Assembly: GCA_023381095.1 (NCBI GenBank) | Contig: JAMCTO010000114.1 | Coordinates: 1 to 5,546 of the forward strand | Reading direction: 5' to 3' | Source of the DNA: Bacillota bacterium | Lineage (GTDB): Bacteria > Bacillota > Sulfobacillia > Sulfobacillales > Sulfobacillaceae | DNA: 5,546 bases | Part shown: one piece after another, positions 1 to 4,938 of the stretch | Layout: every line of letters starts with the position of its first letter | Position numbering within the stretch: position 1 is the stretch's first letter | Position numbers and translations under genes: made by a program | Notes under the pieces: model-generated | Databases searched by the model: none | Seen by the model: the letters and a program-made list of their open reading frames with translations, nothing else | Told to the model about the DNA's origin: nothing

Positions 1-2
1 AA

Positions 3-83
3 ATTCAGTCCCACATTATCGATCGCGAGGTGGTTCGGGTAGTGCCCATTTCCGGTCGTTTGGTTAACGTGGTGGTGCGTTGA
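3..83 (+). CDS. C-terminal end of an unidentified protein (partial)
   Basis: An open frame enters from the left edge and runs 26 codons to a TGA at 81-83. It ends in the residues VVRVVPISGRLVNVVVR. Its stop overlaps the TTG start of the next gene in the four bases TTGA, the arrangement typical of translationally coupled genes, and this is the main reason to think it is real. The visible piece is rich in Val and Arg and shows no membrane helix. It is too short to assign a family, and chance openness over 26 codons cannot be excluded. Confidence 0.45.
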   Translation: MQSHIIDREVVRVVPISGRLVNVVVR

Positions 84-358
84 GGGCGTTTCTTGCCATT
101 ATCATTGCAGGGTCAACGGCGGTCATAGCTGCTCTCTTGGTACGGTCGCGACGGCCACATTCTGTAGTAGCTATTGAGTGGTTGCTAATTGTGGCAGCGG
201 TGGCGGCAATGGCGGCGGAGGGCGCCACAGTTTTATGGACCGGAGCCCCCCATCGGGTTTTTGCCCCGCTTTTTGGCGGCTTATTGATTGGCGCCGTAGC
301 GGCTTGGTTTTCCGCCCGAAAACCGCCGCCACCCAAAAAGGATAAAGGAGCCCACTGA
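80..358 (+). CDS. Small three-helix membrane protein of unknown function
   Basis: This 92-residue protein is not recognised. Three hydrophobic segments are visible at about residues 1-21, 29-53 and 59-79, followed by a proline/lysine tail (PPPPKKDK) that should lie in the cytoplasm by the positive-inside rule. A basic RSRR patch sits between helices 1 and 2. The start is TTG at 80, the only start after the in-frame TAA at 65-67. It has no clear Shine-Dalgarno sequence but overlaps the stop of the preceding frame, so coupled translation is likely. The stop codon lies in the loop of the following hairpin. Size and helix number resemble small subunits of multi-gene ion antiporters, but no diagnostic motif supports that. 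The antisense frames over it are GC-rich shadows. Confidence 0.65.
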   Translation: MRAFLAIIIAGSTAVIAALLVRSRRPHSVVAIEWLLIVAAVAAMAAEGATVLWTGAPHRVFAPLFGGLLIGAVAAWFSARKPPPPKKDKGAH

Positions 359-369
359 AGGCTCCTTTA
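343..369. terminator. Probable bidirectional intrinsic terminator
   Basis: A perfect 10-base-pair inverted repeat, TAAAGGAGCC at 343-352 and GGCTCCTTTA at 360-369, encloses a 7-base loop. The loop holds the TGA stop of the small membrane protein. On the minus strand the stem is followed within a few bases by a run of five T (complement of 336-340). On the plus strand the trailing T-run is only a few bases. The stem lies 13 bases after the Hsp20 stop, between two converging transcription units, so it suits both, and the minus strand best. Confidence 0.75.
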
Positions 370-382
370 TTGCAGGATGATC

Positions 383-787
383 CTAATGAGCTTGGATCGA
401 AATGTGCCGTCGCCGTCCCCCTGCTTTTTCGACCCGAATACTGAGCAAGCCGTGGCGCCACTCGGCCTGGGCGGAATCGGGATCGATATCTGAGGGTAAG
501 TTTACCACCGCGTGAAAGCTTTCGCCTTCACGGGTATCTCGTTCAATGGGGGACGCGGGAAATTTTCCGCGTACACTTAGGGAATCTTGGTCGACTTCGA
601 TTGATACCTGCTCGGGGTCAACCCCAGGCAATTCGAACTCTATCCAGTAACCGTTTTCAACTTGATGCACGTGAGTTTTGGGCCGCGTGTTGTCAAGATT
701 CCAATCTTCTCGCACCCGACTCCACATCCGGTTCATCTCGTCCCGGAACCGATCTGCATCTTGCGGATCCCAGCGAAGCAAAGACAT
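383..787 (-). CDS. Small heat shock protein, Hsp20/alpha-crystallin family
   Basis: This 134-residue cytoplasmic chaperone would hold unfolding proteins in a refoldable state without using ATP, as the family does. After a short N-terminal arm (MSLLRWDPQDADRFRDEMNRMW) the alpha-crystallin domain spans about residues 35-128. It includes the strand motif YWIEFELPGVDPEQVSIEV, a VRGKF strand, and the family signature A-x-W-x-H-G-L-L (AEWRHGLLSIRV) near the end. A C-terminal I-S-I tripeptide matches the I-x-I motif used for oligomer assembly. The length is normal. The frame stays open to 940, but the start at 787 is chosen because GGAGGTG lies seven bases upstream and family homology begins there. 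It follows the ABC ATPase by 34 bases on the same strand, so it is probably the last gene of that operon. An HrcA/CIRCE-type operator was not seen. Confidence 0.93.
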   Translation of the reverse strand: MSLLRWDPQDADRFRDEMNRMWSRVREDWNLDNTRPKTHVHQVENGYWIEFELPGVDPEQVSIEVDQDSLSVRGKFPASPIERDTREGESFHAVVNLPSDIDPDSAQAEWRHGLLSIRVEKAGGRRRHISIQAH

Positions 788-794
788 AGATTCA

Positions 795-801
795 CACCTC
801 C
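795..801 (-). promoter_or_regulatory. Ribosome binding site of the Hsp20 gene
   Basis: GGAGGTG on the minus strand, seven bases before the ATG at 787. It fixes the start of the Hsp20 gene and rules out the 51-codon longer frame that would overlap the ATPase. Confidence 0.8.
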
Positions 802-821
802 GCTGACAAGTATCACCCAAA

Positions 822-2177
822 TTACTCAGAATCTTGCACGCCTTCTTGGGAAGACAACAATTGGTCATCCGCCAGATACAAGAGTTCGGTATCGGTATCG
901 TAGTGGAAAAAGTCGGCAAATCTTCCCCAGTTAATGGCAATCATGAGCTGTCGTTCAGCTTCCTCAACAGAAAAGTGTTCTTCCAAAATATCGTTAAAAA
1001 ACTCCTTGACCATGGCATGATTGGTCTTGGAACGCAGTACACGGTCAATTAAACGGAATATCGGTATATCATACAGTTGGTTTCTAATGATTTCCTTCCG
1101 CTTGCTAACGTCGGCTTCCACAAATTGATGCCCTAAATCGGTCAGATACAAATCGCCCTCTTTGACTTCGGCTAAATGAAACAGTTCGGCGGTTTCGGTA
1201 ACTGGCAGCAGATCGTCGACTTCTAATAACAGTTCCGACCCCAAATGATATAAATCGTCGCGACCGCCACGATCAGCGACCAATTCCAAAAGCCCTGAGA
1301 GCATGGAGAGATGCCCATGAGGTATTGGTCTAAGATGGGGCCGGTCCGGATTCTTGGGTTCCGATAAATCTGCCACCGCAGATTGATGAGGATTGTCGTC
1401 CCAACCGGTCACCACTTTATACACGGTGTCGACCATTTGCATAAAAGCCGGATCCTTGCGGTTTCTTGGGTAGGGCAACGCGATCGGCATGTCGGATACA
1501 ATACGTGCCGGATTTTTAGACAAAATGATGATGCGGTCTGCCATGTATACGGCTTCCTCGATACCGTGGGTAACCATTAAAATGGCCCTTGTGGGAATCT
1601 TTGACTCAAGCCACAAGTCGAGCAACTCGGAACGAAGGTTTTCTGCGGTGAGAAAATCCAGCGCGGAAAATGGTTCATCCATGCATAACAATTCAGGCTC
1701 TACAGCCAGCGCTCGGGCAAATCCTACACGTTGCCGCATTCCGCCGGAAAGTTCTTTGGGGAAGGCGTCTTCATAGCCGTTGAGTCCGATCAAGTCGATT
1801 AGTTTGACTGCTCGGTCGTGTCGTTCTGCTGGTAGAACCCCTTTAGCCTGAAGACCTAATTCAACGTTTTGCAAAACCGTCAACCAGGGATAAAGGGCAA
1901 AAGATTGAAACACCATGGCCGCATGTAGATTAGGACCTGTGACCGGGCGGCCTCGATACAGGACGGTGCCGAAAGACGGTGAGGACAGTCCGGTAATGAT
2001 GCGTAAGAGCGTGGATTTTCCCGAACCTGAAGGCCCTAATAGTGCAACAAATTCGCCGGGCCGAATTTCCAGAGTAATGTCATCCAAAATTAAGATGTCA
2101 TAGTTATCCGGTTGCACATACATTTTAGTGACGCCCAACAGCCGAACCAATGGTTCGCTATGTTGAGAATTTTGCAT
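822..2177 (-). CDS. NitT/TauT-type ABC transporter ATPase with C-terminal AAA-associated domain
   Basis: This 451-residue cytoplasmic ATPase should drive the permease encoded just upstream. The nucleotide-binding domain covers about residues 9-265. It has Walker A GPSGSGKST at 48-56, Q-loop Gln91, signature LSGGMRQR at 143-150, Walker B LLCMDEP at 163-169, D-loop SALD at 171-174 and switch His204, so all catalytic parts are intact. The VFQSFALYPWLTVLQNV stretch is typical of the nitrate/sulfonate/taurine branch. Residues about 285-440 form an extra domain of the AAA-associated C-terminal type (GHLSMLSGLLEL, GGRDDLYHLG, DDLLP, LYLTDLGHQF, WGRFADFF). That makes the protein nearly 200 residues longer than a plain NrtD/TauB/SsuC-partner ATPase. 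The function of this extension is not established. The gene lies 21 bases after the permease and 34 before Hsp20. The substrate is unknown. Confidence 0.93.
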   Translation of the reverse strand: MQNSQHSEPLVRLLGVTKMYVQPDNYDILILDDITLEIRPGEFVALLGPSGSGKSTLLRIITGLSSPSFGTVLYRGRPVTGPNLHAAMVFQSFALYPWLTVLQNVELGLQAKGVLPAERHDRAVKLIDLIGLNGYEDAFPKELSGGMRQRVGFARALAVEPELLCMDEPFSALDFLTAENLRSELLDLWLESKIPTRAILMVTHGIEEAVYMADRIIILSKNPARIVSDMPIALPYPRNRKDPAFMQMVDTVYKVVTGWDDNPHQSAVADLSEPKNPDRPHLRPIPHGHLSMLSGLLELVADRGGRDDLYHLGSELLLEVDDLLPVTETAELFHLAEVKEGDLYLTDLGHQFVEADVSKRKEIIRNQLYDIPIFRLIDRVLRSKTNHAMVKEFFNDILEEHFSVEEAERQLMIAINWGRFADFFHYDTDTELLYLADDQLLSSQEGVQDSE

Positions 2178-2184
2178 GGGTTTT

Positions 2185-2190
2185 CCCCTT
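2185..2190 (-). promoter_or_regulatory. Ribosome binding site of the ABC ATPase
   Basis: AAGGGG on the minus strand, seven bases before the ATG at 2177, within the 21-base gap after the permease stop. It supports this start and separate initiation on a shared transcript. Confidence 0.6.
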
Positions 2191-2198
2191 CTCTTGGC

Positions 2199-3860
2199 TT
2201 ATGATAATGAATACCGATCGGTAGCGCGATTGTATAGCGGACGCCAAATGAGACGATTGATCACAACCACCGCTGCAGCCAAACTTGAGGTGGAGAGCAG
2301 CAACAAGGGGAAGCGACCGGTGGTGGATGCCTCTGCGATCAATGAGCCGATGCCGAAGGTGGTATAGACATGGTTTTGAAAACTCACATATTCCGCCACG
2401 ATGCTGGCATTCCAAGCGCCCCCGGCGGCGGTGATGAGACCGGTAATAAGGTAGGGATAGATGGCAGGCAAAATGAGGGTAAGCCACACCCGGATACCCT
2501 TTAGTCGAAACATTTTGGTGGCTTCACGCAAATCTTCCGGAATAGCTGAGGCACCGGCAATTACGTTAAACAGCAAGTACCATTGGGTTCCCAATACCAT
2601 TAACAAAATGGCCGCGGTGGAAAGCCCGCCCCTAATATGGATTAAAAGTGCGACCAAACCCGGAAACAAGGCTGTGGCAGGAACCGACGCCGCAATCTGA
2701 CTAATGGGAGTTAACATTTTTGCCCATTTGCGGTTGGAACCGATAAACACGCCTACTGGTACAGTCCAAACTACCGAAATGGCCAATGAGGCTAACACCC
2801 GTAACAGGGTCGCTCCTGTTGCCTCCAAAACCAATAGCAACTCGGTGCCGGAGACATGTTCGAACAACCTCCAGGTGCCTTCTAGTGCCATAACTAAACC
2901 TACGATGATACCTGCTAAAATTAGTGTGCGCAGCAAGCCAGCAATTGCAGAGAGGGCGGATGTGCGGCGCCATTTCGGCAATTTCACTCCGAACCAACGA
3001 TCGCTCCATTCTATTAAGGGCGACCACACCGCGTTTCCCAGCCATTCAATTAATTGCGAACGCCGTAAAATCATTAAAACTGCGGATCGCGGGCGGATAT
3101 CTCCCTCGACCAATTCCATTTTAAATTTATCTGCCCAAGCCAAGAGCGGTCGCCAAATTAATTGATCCATCAAAACAATGACTAACACCAAAATTAGTAA
3201 GCCAGAGATTTCGGCGGTCCAGTCACCCTGGTTGGCGGCGGTTTGCAGATAAGAACCCAAGCCCTGCAACTGATAATTTTTATTGCCTAGAGAAAACATT
3301 TCTGCAGCCATTAAGAAAAACCATCCGCCAGCCCACGACATCATGGAATTCCACACTAGTCCGACCATCGAGTGGGGCAATTCCAGTGTGCGAAATCGTT
3401 GCCAGGGAGAAAGGTTGAGGGATAACGCCGATTCGCGGAGATCACGGGGGATGGTGATGAGACCATGATATAGCGCAAACACCATATTCCAGACTTGCCC
3501 AGTAAAGATCAACACAATGGAGGCTAAGTTTACTCCGATGCGTGAACCTGGGAATAGGGCAATGAAGGCTAACAAAACCACGGGTAAAAATGACAGTACC
3601 GGAATCGACTGCAAAATGTCTAAAAGCGGGATGAGGATCTTTTCCGCGCGTTTGTTATAGGCGGCGGAATAGGCGTAGACAAAGGTAAATAGCAAAGAGA
3701 TGACGTAGGCTGCAGCCATGCGCAGCCAGGAATACAAGGCATAGACCGGAAGGCGCCAGAACGAGAGGGAAATTTTCCCGGCTTCGGGGTGAGGATGCGG
3801 CGCATGGGTGGCCCAGGCAATCAGCAAGGAAATCAGGGCTAAAATGACGACCCCTACCAA
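2199..3860 (-). CDS. Fused double-domain ABC transporter permease, NitT/TauT type
   Basis: This 553-residue inner-membrane protein carries two binding-protein-dependent permease domains in one chain and should supply both halves of the channel for the downstream ATPase. The first half (about 1-245) has a coupling-helix (EAA) loop at 143-162, PRDLRESALSLN and LELP. The second (about 300-545) has one at 446-465, PEDLREATKMF and LILP. Both halves end with LIWRPL (234-239 and 537-542), consistent with internal duplication or fusion. SFWRLPVYALYSWLRM and LIPLLDILQSIPVLSFLP are characteristic of this fused family. The start is uncertain. TTG at 3860 is the first usable start and leaves a complete first helix, but has only a weak purine-rich stretch well upstream. 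The frame is open back to 3965, and that extension looks coding (see separate entry). No substrate-binding protein lies nearby, and the substrate is unknown. Confidence 0.9.
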   Translation of the reverse strand: MVGVVILALISLLIAWATHAPHPHPEAGKISLSFWRLPVYALYSWLRMAAAYVISLLFTFVYAYSAAYNKRAEKILIPLLDILQSIPVLSFLPVVLLAFIALFPGSRIGVNLASIVLIFTGQVWNMVFALYHGLITIPRDLRESALSLNLSPWQRFRTLELPHSMVGLVWNSMMSWAGGWFFLMAAEMFSLGNKNYQLQGLGSYLQTAANQGDWTAEISGLLILVLVIVLMDQLIWRPLLAWADKFKMELVEGDIRPRSAVLMILRRSQLIEWLGNAVWSPLIEWSDRWFGVKLPKWRRTSALSAIAGLLRTLILAGIIVGLVMALEGTWRLFEHVSGTELLLVLEATGATLLRVLASLAISVVWTVPVGVFIGSNRKWAKMLTPISQIAASVPATALFPGLVALLIHIRGGLSTAAILLMVLGTQWYLLFNVIAGASAIPEDLREATKMFRLKGIRVWLTLILPAIYPYLITGLITAAGGAWNASIVAEYVSFQNHVYTTFGIGSLIAEASTTGRFPLLLLSTSSLAAAVVVINRLIWRPLYNRATDRYSLS

Positions 3861-3965
3861 TATATCGGCTATACCCCACCCGGAGTTACTGCGTTCGCTG
3901 TTGGCAATCGTGGTGAAAACCCGCCTTTCGTGAGGATCGAGGACCGTGGCGTCAATTGCGTTTAA
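3861..3965 (-). other. Upstream in-frame extension of the permease without a start codon
   Basis: The permease frame remains open for 35 codons upstream of TTG 3860, until TGA at 3966-3968. The translation includes LDPHERRVFTT and SGWGIADI, which reads smoothly into the first transmembrane helix (WGIADILVGVVILALISL). A charged stretch with Glu-Arg-Arg before a Trp-Gly helix start is what I expect at the N-terminus of this family, so this is probably real coding sequence. It holds no ATG, GTG or TTG; the rare ATT at 3954-3956 is the only near-start. An ATG at 3967-3969 is out of frame by one base (3966). Either the gene is damaged here or TTG 3860 is now used. Confidence 0.6.
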
Positions 3966-4089
3966 TCATAACGTACTTTGGACGATGGGAGAAGAAAGTC
4001 CGACTTTAAGCAGTGCTGACGTATGATCATGTGGGGCCATGCGGCGTTTCCACAAAAACATGGTGGCGCGGTGGGCACTGGGGCCATCA

Positions 4090-4428
4090 CGTGAGAGCAA
4101 ACCCTCCCTCGTTCCCCGCACTGGGCAAGCGTGCCCGAGGCAACACGACGAGAAAATCCCCGTGATACTGCTGGCGCAAGGCCATCAGCGGACTGTTCGG
4201 GCAAAGACCATAGAGCCCCGAAGGGCAGTCGGCGGTGGGGAAACCAGTTTTTTAACCGCCGCGCCAAGCCACGGAAGGCTTTCAGTTCACAATCCTGTGT
4301 GGTATCGGGGGTGCCGTCGAATCGTTTTCTACAAGCACGCTGGTCAAGGGTCATGTGATGCCCGACGAGACCGCTTCCACGACAGACACCCGATACCGCG
4401 TATTGGTCTCGGAGAATTCCTGGCCGAG
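4090..4428 (-). pseudogene. DDE transposase fragment, frameshifted (IS4-like style)
   Basis: Three consecutive frames join into one recognisable transposase piece. In the first, down to about 4321, I read RYRVSVVEAV, then a TGA at 4351-4353, then PLTSVLVEND. In the second, from 4318 to about 4220, comes DGTPDTTQDCELKAF followed by LARRLKNWFP. In the third, from 4221 to 4090, comes LYGLCPNSPLMALRQQYH and DFLVVLPRARLPS, then a stop at 4087-4089. The order VEND..QDCELKAF..RLK..FP..LYG..P.MAL..QYH matches a family of DDE transposases whose usual motif is DGLYA-x-x-PVM. Here the position expected for the catalytic Asp reads Ser, close to the second frameshift. With one stop and two shifts it is dead. 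The exact IS family cannot be fixed without a search. Confidence 0.65.
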
Positions 4429-4438
4429 GGATGCAGCA

Positions 4439-4522
4439 GCGGGCCACAAGGGTTGCATTCTGCGTCTCCTGGACCTCATGAATCACCTGGGCTTTAAACT
4501 CTGCGGTATACGATTGGCTCAT
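4439..4522 (-). pseudogene. N-terminal fragment of an IS3-type transposase OrfA (HTH)
   Basis: The first 28 residues, MSQSYTAEFKAQVIHEVQ and TQNATLVAR, match the beginning of the helix-turn-helix OrfA proteins of IS3-type elements (xxYTxEFKxxVxxEV...). Start codon and ribosome binding site are intact, yet family-like sequence stops at about residue 28. The frame then runs on as meaningless sequence to a stop at 3962, through the DDE transposase remnant in mostly the wrong frame. The resulting 186-codon ORF is a chance chimera, not a protein family. The fragment probably marks a junction between two elements or a deletion between them. Confidence 0.65.
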
Positions 4523-4526
4523 GCCA

Positions 4527-4534
4527 CCCTCCTT
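4527..4534 (-). promoter_or_regulatory. Ribosome binding site of the broken OrfA
   Basis: AAGGAGGG on the minus strand, four bases before the ATG at 4522. It confirms the direction of the IS remnant and that its start region is undamaged, so a useless peptide may still be translated. Confidence 0.6.
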
Positions 4535-4572
4535 ATTTTGACCGTTGTTACCCTACCAAAAGGAGGCCGCAC

Positions 4573-4626
4573 GTGTCACGTTTCATTAGGGGGTGGAAAA
4601 GGTTTCACGGGGGGGACCCCCAATGA
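4573..4626 (+). CDS. Possible 17-residue basic peptide or leader ORF
   Basis: A GTG at 4573 is preceded by AAAAGGAGG (4558-4566) with a six-base spacer, an excellent ribosome binding site. The frame encodes MSRFIRGWKRFHGGDPQ and stops at TGA 4624-4626. The peptide has five or six positive charges and one acidic residue. The same frame then stays open for a further 79 codons to a stop at 4864-4866, so this may be the intact front of a longer gene interrupted by a nonsense change, not a true small gene. The ORF encloses nearly all of an imperfect inverted repeat. I recognise neither the peptide nor the extension. Alternatives are a leader peptide, IS debris or chance. Confidence 0.3.
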   Translation: MSRFIRGWKRFHGGDPQ

Positions 4627-4628
4627 AA
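4581..4628. repeat. Imperfect inverted repeat
   Basis: TTTCATTAGGGGG at 4581-4593 pairs with CCCCCAATGAAA at 4617-4628: twelve pairs with one bulged A, around a 23-base spacer. No T-run follows, so it is a poor terminator. It may be an RNA hairpin acting on the short ORF it overlaps, an IS end relic, or an operator. Confidence 0.5.
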
Positions 4629-4718
4629 GTCGAACATTAAGAAGGCGCCTTGTTGTACTGGGCTCTGCAAACATGGTCAGGCTGTGATCGCAATTCCACT
4701 GGCAATTTTACATGCTTC

Positions 4719-4797
4719 GAATCTAGACGTAATGCGTGCCGATGCAACGCTGAGGCATAGGAATTTTCTAGGCTTTTGTGGTTACGTATCTAGAATC
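4719..4797. repeat. Imperfect inverted repeat with TCTAGA cores
   Basis: GAATCTAGACGTAA at 4719-4732 is matched in reverse by TTACGTATCTAGAATC at 4782-4797. There is one mismatch and a two-base gap, with 49 bases between the arms. It lies about 140 bases before the aminotransferase start. The arms could be paired operator half-sites, since each contains the palindrome TCTAGA, or a long weak hairpin. Confidence 0.35.
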
Positions 4798-4923
4798 CTC
4801 TCATTGAAAAGTTTGCCGAAGATTTTGCAGCGTTTCATACCGCTATTGGCAAGTGGGCAATGTTGAGCTCACCAATCACTCTGCCGTTGGATATCTGCGG
4901 CATCGACATTGTTCGTAAGCAAT

Positions 4924-4931
4924 AAGGAGGT
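4924..4931 (+). promoter_or_regulatory. Ribosome binding site of the aminotransferase
   Basis: AAGGAGGT, within TAAGGAGGTT, seven bases before the ATG at 4939. It is a near-perfect match to the 16S rRNA tail and fixes the start. Confidence 0.8.
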
Positions 4932-4938
4932 TACTGTT

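Larger units (their letters stand above)
3966..4557 (-). mobile_element. Decayed insertion-sequence remnant
   Basis: This block contains the start of an IS3-type OrfA and, downstream of it on the same strand, broken pieces of a DDE transposase in three different frames. Neither could encode a working enzyme. By eye the block is richer in G and C than the permease beside it. The right limit is set near 4557 because the minus-strand sequence there, TGGTAGGGTAACAACGGTC, has the TGG-type start and position expected of an IS end upstream of orfA. I found no matching inverted copy near 3966, so the other end has been lost or is unrecognisable. Both limits are approximate. Confidence 0.6.
4627..4938 (+). 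other. Stretch without a convincing gene, upstream of the aminotransferase
   Basis: This stretch holds one open plus-strand frame, to 4866, which continues the frame of the 17-codon ORF after its TGA. Its translation (for example KKAPCCTGLCKHGQA, then IAIPLAILHASNLDVMRADA) matches nothing I know, and the internal GTG at 4684 has no ribosome binding site. The minus strand is broken by stops. It also holds an imperfect inverted repeat (4719-4797) and the aminotransferase ribosome binding site. I found no pair of hexamers good enough to call a promoter. It may be a decayed gene plus the regulatory region of the aminotransferase. Confidence 0.4.

Noticed and set aside
64..461. Minus-strand ORFs across the small membrane protein and the terminator
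   Set aside because: They are antisense shadows of a GC-rich membrane gene, without start signals and with low-complexity Ala/Pro runs.
788..940. Longer Hsp20 frame starting at 940
   Set aside because: The extra 51 codons overlap the ATPase C-terminus in another frame, are cysteine-rich and unlike Hsp20. A clean GGAGGTG site marks 787 as the start.
2458..3165. Several ORFs of 66-153 codons on both strands within the permease
   Set aside because: The permease frame shows strong family motifs throughout. The others are frame shadows with no motifs.
4039..4497. Plus-strand ORFs over the IS remnant, including 4131-4358 and 4355-4687
   Set aside because: They are antisense to recognisable transposase pieces, lack ribosome binding sites and show no domain-like sequence.
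3962..4522. A continuous 186-codon minus-strand ORF as an intact gene
   Set aside because: Only the first 28 codons and a middle stretch resemble transposases, from different families. The rest reads sensibly only in other frames.
4627..4866. In-frame TGA at 4624 as a selenocysteine codon
   Set aside because: The flanking sequence matches no selenoprotein motif (no CxxU-type context) and I see no convincing SECIS hairpin directly after it. A nonsense mutation or chance openness is simpler.
4863..4893. Possible promoter TTGAGC with TGGATA before the aminotransferase
   Set aside because: Both boxes are poor and the spacing of 19 bases is long. It is indistinguishable from chance.
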